The notes under the pieces were generated by a model. That model saw nothing but the letters and a program-made list of their open reading frames with translations. It did not search any database and was not told the origin of the DNA. A stretch of 64,000 nucleotides of DNA, taken from the NCBI GenBank assembly GCA_035541875.1, contig DATKML010000014.1:62001-126000 (forward strand), given 5' to 3'. The DNA is from JAJPHI01 sp035541875 (GTDB lineage Bacteria; Desulfobacterota; Binatia; Binatales; Binataceae). Positions 34,989 through 44,553 of this stretch are shown here, piece by piece (position 1 is the first letter of the stretch; the number at the start of each line of letters is the position of its first letter). Made by a program: the position numbers and the translations under genes.

Positions 34989-35788
34989 GTGGGAAACAAA
35001 ACACAAGTCGATTTCGCCAGCATTATTGGGCTGATTCTCGGGCCGGCCTGCGTGCTGTTGGGCCAGTATATCGAGGGCGATGAGCTCTCAGCGCTGTTGC
35101 AGGTCAGTGCCGCGATGATCGTTATCGGTGCGAGTCTCGGTGCGTACATCTCTCGATTGCGCCGCCCTCGCTGATGGCTGCGGCGCGCGATGTCCGCAAG
35201 GTGATCGCTTCGACTGCACCCGATCCGTTCGACCTGATCGATCGTATCGTTGGTTACAGCAACGTGCTGGCCAAGGAATGCTTTGCAGAAGCAGATTCCG
35301 AACGAGAGCTATCCGTTGCTCTCAACGGCTCTGAATCTGCTCGTGAGCAATATGGCTCCGGACGCGCTAATCGGCGTGCTGGAACGGCGTTTCGCAGAAA
35401 ACGTCAGGGTGAACAATTCCGGTGCGGACGTTTTCGACGCCGCCGGTGGCTACCTGCCGACTTTCGGCATCATGGGCGCTGTGCCGGGGCCGATGCATAC
35501 GATGTCGATGCTGAATGACCCGAGCAAAATCGGCTCGGGTATCGCGACGGCTTTCGTCGCGACGCTTTACGGCGGGTTGGCACCGCGAATATTCTGGCGT
35601 ATCCGTTTTCAAAGAAGATCCGCGCTCGCGCACAGACAGAGAAGGAACTCGACCGTATTGTAATCACGGCGGTGAAGGGTATCCAATTGGGATTGAAAGG
35701 GCTCGCTCTACGGCAATCGCTGACGGGTGGCCATCAGCAGTCACCGCCAGTCGCGCTGGTGAAGAAGCGGGAAAAAGGCGCCGCGTAA
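34989..35788 (+). pseudogene. motA: Decayed flagellar stator gene motA
   Basis: MotA is the proton-channel stator subunit. Pieces in three frames match MotA in order: a GTG-started N-terminus (VDFASIIGLILGPACVLLGQYIEG), then after a shift at about 35172 AAARDVRKVIASTAPDPFDLIDRIV. After a shift near 35280 comes YPLLSTALNLLVSNMAPDALI and the core ADVFDAAGGYLPTFGIMGAV. After a shift near 35578 come NILAYPFSKKIRARAQTEKEL and IVITAVKGIQLGLKGL, ending at the TAA at 35786-35788. No motB follows. Together with the fliG remnant it marks loss of the flagellar motor locus. Confidence 0.85.
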
Positions 35789-35789
35789 C

Positions 35790-37004
35790 TCAGGCGTCAG
35801 CGAGGACGCGAGCAGACTTGGCGGTTCCGGCTTCGGCCGCACTTAACCATTCGGGTTCGAGGGTCGCGGCAGCACGACGCCGAAGTTCCCGGAAGCGCCG
35901 CAAAAATTCTCGTCGCTCGTTGCCCTCGAAGGCGGGAGTTCCGGGCGCGACCGCATCGCTCGAGCAGACTCCCAGATCCTTCAGCGCCGCCTTGGTGCAG
36001 GCGATGGTTAACCGCACGGTTTCGCCGTTGCGCGTGAACTCACAGATATCCGCAAACTGCTCGAGCATCCCACCGTAACGTTCCATCAGCGGTAGTTCGT
36101 GCTCGCTGCATATCTGCCAGGATCGCTGCCATTCGCGCGGAAAAACGTTCGCCGCACCGCACACAACTCCACTGGGTAGTGAGTTGCGGGTTAGATAGCG
36201 ATTCCAGTAGTTGCGCGCGCGACCGGCCACACCTTTGGCAGGTCGGAAGAGATCAAAAATCAGATAGGCGTTGCCTGGATAGATCGCGAATTCACCCTTG
36301 CGCTTAAAATGCGAGGCTGCCCGTGTGTAGTTCCCGAGTACCGCCTTACCTGCGGTCACTTTGACGCCGTAAACCCAAGGTAGCTGACTTATCCGCTTAA
36401 CTTCGCGCGTATGGAGATGCGGAGCTTTGCCTGCCGCCGCTATCTCAGCGTTGTCGTAAAGAAAGACCGGAATGGTCCGGCCGATCCGGTCGAACGCGGA
36501 GCCCATCGTCTGCTCGATAAACTCCACGGGACTGGCAGCGTCACTGATCGAGAGAGGTGCCACCACGACGGCATCGGCGCCGATTGCAATCGCATGCTCG
36601 AGATTCGCAATCGTATCGGCAGCTGTGTGCGCGGTGATTCCGACCCAAGCCTCGACCGGTTTGCTGCGTCGTCCGCGCCGATGACATTCCTCGACAACGA
36701 TCTGGGCTACGGCCTGACTGATCGCATTATCGACGCGATTCCATTCGCCGGTAGTACCGGCAGCGAAAAGGATATTGGCTCCGGCTCCCTGTTGGATGGT
36801 GTAGCGCACAACGCTGCGCTGATCGTCCTCGAGCAGTTGGCCATTGGAATCGAGAATCGTAACCAGTGGAATCGAAAGCCCACTCGGCGGAACGTAACGG
36901 GTGGTCCTTTTGCGCAGACGCGACGATGCGGCACTCAGCAGTGCAGCTGGTCGCATGCGACGTGATCGTGCAGATGATGCGGGCCTGTCTCCGACGGATT
37001 TCAA
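35790..37004 (-). CDS. Dihydrodipicolinate synthase (DapA)-family aldolase
   Basis: TIM-barrel Schiff-base aldolase/lyase of the DapA/NAL superfamily. Key motifs: ILFAAGTTGEW (substrate carboxylate-binding), PVFLYDN (Tyr) and YGVKVTAG (Schiff-base Lys). It is longer (up to 404 aa) than DapA (about 290) because of an N-terminal extension and a C-terminal helical tail, so it is unlikely to be the housekeeping DapA. The TTG start at 37004 overlaps the upstream lipoprotein stop; an ATG at 36956 is an alternative. The gene ends two bases after the motA remnant on the other strand. Exact reaction unknown. Confidence 0.8.
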   Translation of the reverse strand: MKSVGDRPASSARSRRMRPAALLSAASSRLRKRTTRYVPPSGLSIPLVTILDSNGQLLEDDQRSVVRYTIQQGAGANILFAAGTTGEWNRVDNAISQAVAQIVVEECHRRGRRSKPVEAWVGITAHTAADTIANLEHAIAIGADAVVVAPLSISDAASPVEFIEQTMGSAFDRIGRTIPVFLYDNAEIAAAGKAPHLHTREVKRISQLPWVYGVKVTAGKAVLGNYTRAASHFKRKGEFAIYPGNAYLIFDLFRPAKGVAGRARNYWNRYLTRNSLPSGVVCGAANVFPREWQRSWQICSEHELPLMERYGGMLEQFADICEFTRNGETVRLTIACTKAALKDLGVCSSDAVAPGTPAFEGNERREFLRRFRELRRRAAATLEPEWLSAAEAGTAKSARVLADA

Positions 37005-37771
37005 AGGATGGATAACCCTACCTCAGATTCATAGCTGTAGATGCCGTAACGATCAAAGCTGGCATTAACCACTGTTCCTTCCATCCGCAACCGATAGGTC
37101 CCGTCCGTCAGCCGTGCTCCGGGTGGTGGATTGCGGGACCATACGCCTTTTTTGCACGCCGCGATGAACCAGAGGTCTACCAGCTTATCGCCGGAATGCT
37201 GCTCGATGACGATCTCGTTGAGCCGACCTTTATCATCGAGCACCGTGGTCAGAATTACCGGCTGGAGATCCAGCGGAACGCGACGTCCTTCAAGTTTCTC
37301 GGGGGCTAACTGCTGAGCCGCCTTGAGGGTCTGCTCCACGATAAGAGTACTGAAGTTGGCATACTCCTTGGCCTTGGCGTTGAGCAACTTGGTCCCGCCG
37401 CGATAGGCCGGCTCAGTATCCTGGGTGTAGCGGGTGTTGGGCGCTTCGGCCGCGATCTTGTGACCGAGTTCTTCGTTAGTAGGGGGCTTGGTCTGCTCGC
37501 CGTTGTTCGAGGGACTCGGAGCCGGCGTCGGAGCCGTATCACTGCCCGGTACAGCAACAGTTTTTGCACTTGAGACTTGGGAGAGGTTGGAGACGACCTG
37601 GGGCTGGTTCGGCACAGAAACTTCCGGAAGGTCCGGATGCTTATCCCGCTTAGACGCTCTCGTCTCCTCATAGTCCCAGCATCCGCCCAAAGGCAGTAGT
37701 GCTGCGGCCAGCACGGTGCACAAAAGCAGCCGACTCATAAGGGCCGTTGCTCGATAGGTATCTGGCTTCAT
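37001..37771 (-). CDS. Lipoprotein with TonB-C-like C-terminal region
   Basis: 256 aa. Lipoprotein signal peptide (LLLCTVLAAALLPLGGC, lipobox LGGC), a Pro/Ser/Thr-rich linker (about residues 45-105) and a C-terminal domain (about 150-240). The latter's LQPVILTTVLDDKGRLNEIVIEQ and DGTYRLRMEGTVVN resemble the TonB C-terminal beta sheet ('V.G.V.D.V.....G...LD..A..A...W.F.P') in outline. The mature protein would be anchored in the periplasm. Directly upstream of the DapA-family gene with a four-base overlap; function unknown. Confidence 0.65.
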   Translation of the reverse strand: MKPDTYRATALMSRLLLCTVLAAALLPLGGCWDYEETRASKRDKHPDLPEVSVPNQPQVVSNLSQVSSAKTVAVPGSDTAPTPAPSPSNNGEQTKPPTNEELGHKIAAEAPNTRYTQDTEPAYRGGTKLLNAKAKEYANFSTLIVEQTLKAAQQLAPEKLEGRRVPLDLQPVILTTVLDDKGRLNEIVIEQHSGDKLVDLWFIAACKKGVWSRNPPPGARLTDGTYRLRMEGTVVNASFDRYGIYSYESEVGLSIL

Positions 37772-37839
37772 CTCAGGTCGCGAAATTTTAGCGGGTCAAA
37801 GAAGTCTGGGAAAGTTATGCACAGGATCGCGAAGGGCCG

Positions 37840-39156
37840 CTATTCCCAATGGCGCAGGGGCAACCCGCGATAGCGCATCCGGGGACGAATCAGCCGATTA
37901 TCGGTGTATTGCTCAAGGCTGTGGGCAATCCATCCAGCGGCTCTACCCAGCGCGAACACACCGGCCGGGAGACCGCGCGGAAAACCGAGCATTCGCACGC
38001 AGACCGTGAGATAGAAGTCGAGATTCGGGCGGAGTCGCTGCCGTTTCGCTACAGCCTCTTCGATCTTAAACGCTGTTTCCAGTAGCCGCTTGCCGCGGCG
38101 TCGGGCGATTTCGGTCGCGACCTTCTTGAGCAGAACCGCTCGGGGGTCACCCTGGGGATAGATAGCGTGGCCGAAACCGGGCGGTAGCAGATGATGTTGG
38201 TTCAGAGAGGCGAGGATCGAATCGATCTTCGTCCCTTGCTCCAGTTCAGCGAACATCCCTTCGATTCGATCGCAGGCGCCGCCATGAATCGGTCCTGAGA
38301 GCGAGCACAGGCCCGCCAATACTGAAGCGTAAAGGTCAGCACCCGTGCTGGCGACGACTCGGGCCGCAAAGGTGGAGGCATTAAGTTCGTGCTCGGCGCA
38401 GGCCACCAGGATGCGTCCGATCGCGAAACGTTCCCATTCCAACGCCTCGCCGAGGCATCGATGGAGCAGGCGGCCGGCGATATCGCTGCGCGCCGCCGTA
38501 ACGTGGCGGGTGCGCCCACCAACCATCGCCAGGGGCATCAGCCCCATGATCCTGGCGGCGTGATTAATCTGAGGTTCATTTGGCGCGGGACGTTCGACCG
38601 CCGCGAGCGCCGAGATTGTCATTGCGAGGCGTGCCAGCGGAGTTCCCTCGCGTCCAACCGCTTCGAGGGCTGCGGCGACTGCCGACGGCATCTCGACGTT
38701 ACTGATCGCATCGAGCAGCGCTTCGATATCAGCCGAGGCGGCACGCTCACCGTGCCACAGCAGCAGGCATACTTCTTCGAACGAGGCGCGTTCGACCAGT
38801 TCTTCGATTGGATAGCCCCGGTAGGCGAGGCCACCCTCGGTAATCGAACTGACCGCGGATTCGGCAACGATTACACCCGCATGGGTGCCATCGGTCTGGG
38901 GCTGCGCGACCGTAACCCACGACGACGCGTCGGGCAGGCTCCGCGCCCGGCGACCCCGTTCGGGCATCGAGACACCACGTAGAGCCTCGATATCCGAGCG
39001 GCGATAGAGCGCCTCGCGACCGACTTTGCGCTTGTAGCTCTTGAGCCATCCACGACTGACGTAGGCGTAGAGCGTGCCAAGTTTGACCCCGAGCTGCTCC
39101 GCGGCTTCGGCCGCAGTCAGCATCTGTTGGCCTTCGGAAATCGGATGGACCGCCAC
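37840..39156 (-). CDS. DNA-binding-domain / citrate synthase fusion
   Basis: 438 aa. An N-terminal excisionase/MerR-like helix-turn-helix (residues 12-65: MLTAAEAAEQLGVKLGTLYAYVSRGWL, RREALYRRSDIEAL-type wing) is fused to a citrate synthase-family domain (about 95-430). The catalytic set is present: His about 253 (AEHELNAST), His about 290 (GPIHGGA) and Asp about 380 (NLDFY). This two-domain form is known in several lineages, often beside methylcitrate or glyoxylate genes, but none is next to it here. GTG start at 39156; an ATG at 39123 at the HTH edge is equally plausible. Confidence 0.88.
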   Translation of the reverse strand: MAVHPISEGQQMLTAAEAAEQLGVKLGTLYAYVSRGWLKSYKRKVGREALYRRSDIEALRGVSMPERGRRARSLPDASSWVTVAQPQTDGTHAGVIVAESAVSSITEGGLAYRGYPIEELVERASFEEVCLLLWHGERAASADIEALLDAISNVEMPSAVAAALEAVGREGTPLARLAMTISALAAVERPAPNEPQINHAARIMGLMPLAMVGGRTRHVTAARSDIAGRLLHRCLGEALEWERFAIGRILVACAEHELNASTFAARVVASTGADLYASVLAGLCSLSGPIHGGACDRIEGMFAELEQGTKIDSILASLNQHHLLPPGFGHAIYPQGDPRAVLLKKVATEIARRRGKRLLETAFKIEEAVAKRQRLRPNLDFYLTVCVRMLGFPRGLPAGVFALGRAAGWIAHSLEQYTDNRLIRPRMRYRGLPLRHWE

Positions 39157-39258
39157 GCGCTCATCTGGCCATCAGCAACATCGCACGTCAAGGGGATGAT
39201 CGTTTGTTCGCGAGTCAGTGTATAGTTCGGCCCGGCGATAGGGAGGATTTAAACCGCG

Positions 39259-40329
39259 ATGGAACTTGGCACCTTAATCTTCACCAAACCCCAACGAGTG
39301 ATTCGCGACACCCAAAGAGCGGAGGAGCGCGGTTTTGCCCGGGCCTGGTTTCCCGATTCGCACATGATCTGGGGCGATGCGTACGCCTGTCTGGCGCTGG
39401 CAGCCTCAGCCACCAAGAAGATCAAGTTCGCAACCGGCATCTCGGTGGCTTCGAATAGGATTCCGCCAGTGACGGTCCACTCGATCGCGACGATCAATGA
39501 AATCGCGCCGGGGCGCGTCGCGCTCGGCTACGGGACGGGTCACACGGGGCGGCGCGTGATGGGCTTGCCGCCGGTTAAATTTGCCGATTTTCGTGACCAG
39601 GTGCGCCTTTTGCGCGATCTGCTCAAGCACGGAGAGGGCATCTTCAACACCGAGGGGCTAAGCCGGAAGATTCGCTATCTCCATCGCGAGATGCGCTTCA
39701 TCAACCTCGATGATCCGATTCCTCTTCTGGTCGCCGCCAACGGTCCGCGGGCGCTCGGACTGGCCGGTGAGTTCGGTGACGGCATCATTACAAGTGGTGC
39801 GCTGACGCCGGAACGTGTCGCAGCAGTCTTTCGCCACGCGAACGCTGGAGCGGAGGCCGCGGGTCGCAAACTCGACAAACGATTGCCATGCGTCTCGTTG
39901 GCCCATCTATGCGTGCTGCGGCCGGGCGAGGTGATCGATTCGCCCCGTATCGTTAAACTGGTCGGCCCTTGGGTGATCACTTGCTTGCACGCGATCGCAG
40001 CCGGATACGCCAAGCCACGTTCACTGCCGGCCAACGCGCGACTCGTCTATGACGCATACGCCAAGCATCTTGAGACGGTCGGTACTCCTGGTGAGCGTTA
40101 TCTCGATCTTCATGTCGGGCACTGCACCTATGTGCCGGAAACGGAGCGGCGTTTCGTGACGGCGGAGACCATCCGTGCCACCACGATGGTTGCGCCAGCC
40201 GATGAAATCGTGGCACGTTTGCGCGAACTCGGTGCGGCCGGTGTCGACGAATTGGTGCTGAATCCGCCCTTCGACGGATACGAGGAATATATCGACGAAG
40301 TCTCACGCGAGGTCATCGAGAGGTTGTAG
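39259..40329 (+). CDS. LLM-class flavin/F420-dependent oxidoreductase
   Basis: 356-aa luciferase-like TIM barrel: EERGFARAWFPDSHMIWGDAY, KKIKFATGISVASNRIPPVT, INEIAPGRVALGYGTGHTGRR and PIPLLVAANGPRALGLAGEFGDGII are the standard strands, as in methylenetetrahydromethanopterin-reductase-like members. GGGAGG lies upstream of the ATG. It is divergent from the HTH-citrate synthase gene (about 100 bases apart), so the two may share a control region. Substrate unknown. Confidence 0.92.
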   Translation: MELGTLIFTKPQRVIRDTQRAEERGFARAWFPDSHMIWGDAYACLALAASATKKIKFATGISVASNRIPPVTVHSIATINEIAPGRVALGYGTGHTGRRVMGLPPVKFADFRDQVRLLRDLLKHGEGIFNTEGLSRKIRYLHREMRFINLDDPIPLLVAANGPRALGLAGEFGDGIITSGALTPERVAAVFRHANAGAEAAGRKLDKRLPCVSLAHLCVLRPGEVIDSPRIVKLVGPWVITCLHAIAAGYAKPRSLPANARLVYDAYAKHLETVGTPGERYLDLHVGHCTYVPETERRFVTAETIRATTMVAPADEIVARLRELGAAGVDELVLNPPFDGYEEYIDEVSREVIERL

Positions 40330-40590
40330 AAAACCTCAGCACCTTGCCGTGATCATTAATACACAGCCTGAGCATGCCATTGCTTGGGCTAGTTATTTCA
40401 GGCTGAATAATTCGTAGCAAAAGTTAGCGACGGTTTCGTGTCGCTGGAGGATGAGGCGGTTGCGGGGGCCGAGAATTTACTTTGCGTTTCCGCTCCGTTA
40501 CAAATTACGGGTCAGCCGTGCTTTCCGCTCGGGGAAATTCGCAAAAGCTGTCGTTTAGAGTAGGCGCGCACCGGCTGTCAAAAGAGGGCA
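40330..40590. other. Intergenic region upstream of ino1
   Basis: 261 bases without a gene. It presumably holds the ino1 promoter; AGAGGG precedes the ino1 ATG. No confident promoter pair or riboswitch fold was recognised. Confidence 0.4.
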
Positions 40591-41694
40591 ATGTCCAAGA
40601 TTCGGCTCGCAATCGTCGGCGTCGGCAACTGTGCTTCATCGCTACTACAAGGCGTGGAGCATTATAAGCACGTCTCCGGAGAAGATCTCAAAAAACCGAT
40701 CGGCCTGATGCACTACGATCTGGGCGGCTACCGTCCGGGCGATATCGAAGTTGCGTGCGCCTTCGATATAGACGCGCGCAAAGTTGGGCGTCCACTCGAA
40801 GAAGCTTGCTTCGCGCATCCGAACAACACGGTTTCGATTTGGCCGAATCTGCCGCAATACGGCTTGAATGTGGATATGGGCGAGATCCACGACGGTATCG
40901 CGCCGCATATGTGCGCATACCCGCCGGACCGCACTTTTATTGCTTCGAAAGACCGCCCGGTTGATATCGAAAAACGCCTGCGTGACAGCGGCGCGGAAGT
41001 GATGCTCTGTTACCTGCCGGTTGGAAGCCAGAAAGCGGTAGAGCGGTATGCACGCGCATGTCTCGAAACCGGTGTAAGCTTCCTGAACTGCATGCCGGTG
41101 TTTATCGTCTCAGACGAAAAGTGGGCGGCTGAGTTCACCGAGCGTAAGATTCCCGTTATCGGCGATGACGTTAAGTCGCAGCTTGGCTCGACGATCCTCC
41201 ATCGCACGATCATGAAGCTGTTCGCCGATCGCGGCATCAAGTTGCGTCACACCTATCAGCTCAATACCGGTGGCAACACCGATTTCCTGAATATGCTGGA
41301 TCGGTCGCGCCTGGGTTCGAAGCGCAAGTCCAAGACCGAAGCTGTGCAGAGCAATCTGCCCGAGCGGATGCCGGACGTAGACGTTCATATCGGCCCGTCG
41401 GATTACATCCCATGGCAGAACGACAACAAGGTCTGCTTCCTCCGTATCGAGGGGGAGGGCTTTGCGGGGATTCCAATCGAACTCGAGCTGCGGATGTCGG
41501 TACAGGATTCGCCGAACTCTGGTGGCGTGGTGATCGATGCGATTCGATGCCTTAAGCTGGCGCGCGATCGCAAGATTGGTGGACCGCTCTACTCGATCTC
41601 GGCTTACACGATGAAGCATCCGCCGCGTCAGATTCCTGACGATATCGCGCGCGATCGCGTCGAGAAATTCATCAGCGGCGAACTCGAACGCTAA
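40591..41694 (+). CDS. ino1: myo-Inositol-1-phosphate synthase
   Basis: NAD-dependent enzyme converting glucose 6-phosphate to inositol 1-phosphate, the first step towards phosphatidylinositol or inositol-based solutes. 367 aa of the short actinobacterial/archaeal type. Rossmann motif IVGVGNCASSLLQG at 8-21, VACAFDIDARKVG, NCMPVF, GDDVKSQLGSTILHR and the LNTGGNTDFLNM signature; lysines of the catalytic site lie in SKRKSKTEAV and DSPNSGGVVIDAIR is the C-terminal signature. A solo transcription unit ending at a clear terminator. Confidence 0.96.
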   Translation: MSKIRLAIVGVGNCASSLLQGVEHYKHVSGEDLKKPIGLMHYDLGGYRPGDIEVACAFDIDARKVGRPLEEACFAHPNNTVSIWPNLPQYGLNVDMGEIHDGIAPHMCAYPPDRTFIASKDRPVDIEKRLRDSGAEVMLCYLPVGSQKAVERYARACLETGVSFLNCMPVFIVSDEKWAAEFTERKIPVIGDDVKSQLGSTILHRTIMKLFADRGIKLRHTYQLNTGGNTDFLNMLDRSRLGSKRKSKTEAVQSNLPERMPDVDVHIGPSDYIPWQNDNKVCFLRIEGEGFAGIPIELELRMSVQDSPNSGGVVIDAIRCLKLARDRKIGGPLYSISAYTMKHPPRQIPDDIARDRVEKFISGELER

Positions 41695-41713
41695 GCTTTA
41701 GTTGCCTGAAAAG

Positions 41714-41752
41714 AAAAGGGCGTCGGCGGAAGCCGGCGCCCCTTTTATTTTA
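41714..41752 (+). terminator. Rho-independent terminator after ino1
   Basis: Stem AAAAGGGCGTCGGC / GCCGGCGCCCCTTTT (with a bulge and a G-U pair) around a short AGA-type loop, followed by TTTTATTTT. It lies 20 bases after the ino1 stop; the A-run on the left may also serve the opposing DUF1329 gene. Confidence 0.85.
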
Positions 41753-41767
41753 GGTGAAAAACTGCGC

Positions 41768-43117
41768 CTAGCGCATAATCTCGTTCAACCCGCCGGGCGT
41801 CGAGTACTTGGTTATATCCAGATATTCCTTGGGCACCTGATCGCCCGCATAAAACGGAAAATTGTTACTCGTCGGATCCATCACGAAGGAAGCGTGATTG
41901 CGCTGGATATCCCAGAACGAGTAGATGACAGAGCCCGAGGTATCGACCTTTCCGATCCCCGGGACATCGACCGTGTTGGGATAAAGGCCGACAATCTTCC
42001 ACGGCTGCATCTTCGCGTCGTAGAGCTCCTCCCAGTAGGGTGCGAAGGTCGTTTTATCCACATACATGACGCGCTTGCCGTAGCAGTAACCCTTTTCCTT
42101 CGACGGCAGTTTGCTGACGCTGATAACGTACACATCGCGTAGCTGCCAATCGCCCCAGGAGGGTTTGGGCCAGCCGAGCGGCATCAGGAACGCGTCGAGC
42201 CCGTGCCCAAACGGAATCTTGTTGAGGATAAGCGCGATGACCTTCTTTTCGCCGAGATAATCGACCTTGAGTTCGGTCAGATTTGAATCGAAGCCCGAGC
42301 GGTAATCCTCCTGCGTTATATCGACCCCTTCGACCATACTGCATCGTCCGAGGGTCGAGACCGGCTGGTAGCGACGGAGTTGCGGAATGAAGGCGTAGAG
42401 GTCCTCGTTGCGCTGCAGGTCGGTGTAAGTGATTTGAAGGGACGCGGTGTAGCGCTTCTGTTCGGGCTCAGTGAGCATATACCACTGAGTGAAGAACTTG
42501 CCTTCGCCTCCGGGCAGAGTCGCGGGAACTCCCGGGTCGGTATTGAAACTGAGCTGCCGATAGACGATATCGCCCGAGGTACAGTTGGTGCTGCCTGACT
42601 GATCGAGCGTGCATCCGCCGCCGTGGATAATCACCGTCGGGTTCGGAAAGTAGCGATACCAGACGTCGGCCAGGATCTTCCATCCTTTGTGTGGCTCGCT
42701 CGGAATCGGGAAGGGATAACCTCCCTGATAGTTCGAGAGAGTCAGACCACCGTCCGGCAATTCCTCTAGCTTCACCTGGCCCGAATATTTCTCAGTTGCC
42801 TCGATAAAGGTTTTCGGCGGCGGGTTGATTCGCGTTCTTCCGACGAAGACTTCGGCCTCTGCAGGAATCTTCCAGAGGTACTTGCCCTGGAACAGCGCTT
42901 GTAAGCCGTCGGACATGAAGTTGCGATATTGTTGCCAGTTGCCGGTAGTGATCCGTGTTCCCGGGCCTAGCGTAGCGGCCGCCGGGGTGGAGTCATCGAC
43001 AGGCGAAGCGAAGGTTCCGGTCGAGGAACCGCTCGATTGGGCCGATGCAGCCATCGGAGACGCTGACGTTGCCGCAAGCGCTATCAGCATACCGAGCAGA
43101 ACCGCTTTTAGAGACAT
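41768..43117 (-). CDS. DUF1329 outer-membrane-associated protein
   Basis: 449 aa with an N-terminal signal peptide (LLGMLIALAATSASPMAASA). The DUF1329 domain covers residues about 85-445, with PPKTFIEATEKYSGQVKLE, NYQGGYPFPIP, DVYVISVSKLPSKEKGYCYGKRVMYVD and FMIDP-type ends. This family is related to LolA/LolB-like lipid-binding folds and often occurs with BNR/RND-type genes in lipid or hydrocarbon metabolism. Here it is a single gene convergent with ino1; AAAGGT precedes its ATG. Confidence 0.9.
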   Translation of the reverse strand: MSLKAVLLGMLIALAATSASPMAASAQSSGSSTGTFASPVDDSTPAAATLGPGTRITTGNWQQYRNFMSDGLQALFQGKYLWKIPAEAEVFVGRTRINPPPKTFIEATEKYSGQVKLEELPDGGLTLSNYQGGYPFPIPSEPHKGWKILADVWYRYFPNPTVIIHGGGCTLDQSGSTNCTSGDIVYRQLSFNTDPGVPATLPGGEGKFFTQWYMLTEPEQKRYTASLQITYTDLQRNEDLYAFIPQLRRYQPVSTLGRCSMVEGVDITQEDYRSGFDSNLTELKVDYLGEKKVIALILNKIPFGHGLDAFLMPLGWPKPSWGDWQLRDVYVISVSKLPSKEKGYCYGKRVMYVDKTTFAPYWEELYDAKMQPWKIVGLYPNTVDVPGIGKVDTSGSVIYSFWDIQRNHASFVMDPTSNNFPFYAGDQVPKEYLDITKYSTPGGLNEIMR

Positions 43118-43281
43118 AGGTTACCTTTACCAGGGGCGCTAAGCGCTCTGAGGTCGCGTGCGCCGAAGTTTCACCAAGCGTCGGAGTATCGCGAATTCGC
43201 TGTCCCCGGGCAAGTTTTGCCATCGGATGGCAACGAGAATGATCTTCTTTTCCCACCATCGGCTGACTAGAATCGCAGCGA

Positions 43282-44520
43282 ATGAGCGGGTTGAGCGAAA
43301 AGAACATAGTTGTCGGGGTGAGCGGCGGAATTGCCGCCTACAAAGCGGCCGAACTGACGCGGCTACTGGTCTCCGCAGGTGCGAAGGTCCGCGTGATCAT
43401 GACGCGGAACGCCCAGGAGTTTATCACTCCGCTGGCGCTCCAGACCCTGAGCCAGAATCCGGTCGCGACCGAGACTTTCAGCCTGACGCAGGAGTCCGAG
43501 ATTGGACATATCCGGCTTGCCGACACCGCCGACGCAATCGTCGTTGCGCCTGCAACGGCCAACGTTATTGCCAAAGCGGCAACCGGAATCGCTGATGATC
43601 TCCTCACGACGGTCCTGCTCGCTGCGCGATGTCCTATCGCGTTTGCGCCCGCGATGAACGTGCACATGTATGAGCATCCGACGGTAGGCGAGAACCTGGC
43701 CAAGCTGCGCGAGCGAGGCGCGACGATTATCGAACCCGGTTCGGGTGCGTTGGCCTGTGGCTACGAAGGCAAGGGCCGTCTTGCCGATCCGGCGACAATC
43801 GTCGAAGAGCTGATGCGGATGCTTTCGGCGCGCGATCTTTGCGATGAACGGATTCTGGTTACTGCCGGGCCAACGCAGGAGCCGATCGATCCGGTGCGCT
43901 TCGTTTCGAACCGATCGACGGGGAAGATGGGCTTCGCGATCGCGCGTGCAGCCTGGCGCCGCGGTGCTCAGGTACGTCTGATCGCCGGTCCGTCGGGACT
44001 GCCAACGCCGCACGGCGTCGAACGTATCGATACCGTGACGGCGGGCGAGATGCTCGGTGAGACCTCGCGAAACTTTCCGTGGTCGACTACCCTGATTATG
44101 GCGGCAGCGGTTGCCGATTTCCGTCCCCGTCATCCGGCAGCCCATAAGCTCAAAAAGGACGCAAAGGGCATGATGCTTGACATGGGGCCGATTGCTGACG
44201 AGCTGCCCCATCTCGCAGCCAAGAAAGAAGATCGAATCATGATCGGGTTTGCTGCCGAGACGGAGGAACTTGAGACCAACGCGCTCGACAAGCTCCGCCG
44301 GAAAAAGCTGGATCTAATCGTCGGCAACGATGTGTCCCGCTCCGATGCGGGCTTCGCCGTCGATACGAATATCGTCACGATGCTCGGTGCGGACGGTCAT
44401 GTCGAGACGACACCCAAGCTGCTGAAGGACGAAGTCGGCGACGTTATCCTGAATCGGCTGGTGAGCATTCGGACCGCTCAACTCGCCGGCAGTACCAGCA
44501 ATTCAGCGCGGCGCAAGTGA
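43282..44520 (+). CDS. coaBC: Phosphopantothenoylcysteine synthetase/decarboxylase
   Basis: Bifunctional coenzyme A enzyme: CoaB joins phosphopantothenate to cysteine and CoaC decarboxylates the product. CoaC half (1-185): GVSGGIAAYKAAEL, catalytic His in EIGHIRLADTAD, PAMNVHMYEHP, and Cys in SGALACGYEGKGRL. CoaB half (190-405): VTAGPTQEPIDPVRFVSNRSTGKMG, AAAVADFRP and the KLKKD Lys. 412 aa is the normal fused length. It opens a plus-strand run of housekeeping genes. Confidence 0.97.
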   Translation: MSGLSEKNIVVGVSGGIAAYKAAELTRLLVSAGAKVRVIMTRNAQEFITPLALQTLSQNPVATETFSLTQESEIGHIRLADTADAIVVAPATANVIAKAATGIADDLLTTVLLAARCPIAFAPAMNVHMYEHPTVGENLAKLRERGATIIEPGSGALACGYEGKGRLADPATIVEELMRMLSARDLCDERILVTAGPTQEPIDPVRFVSNRSTGKMGFAIARAAWRRGAQVRLIAGPSGLPTPHGVERIDTVTAGEMLGETSRNFPWSTTLIMAAAVADFRPRHPAAHKLKKDAKGMMLDMGPIADELPHLAAKKEDRIMIGFAAETEELETNALDKLRRKKLDLIVGNDVSRSDAGFAVDTNIVTMLGADGHVETTPKLLKDEVGDVILNRLVSIRTAQLAGSTSNSARRK

Positions 44521-44553
44521 TCATACTGTTCGACGCATCCGAGACATTGAGTT

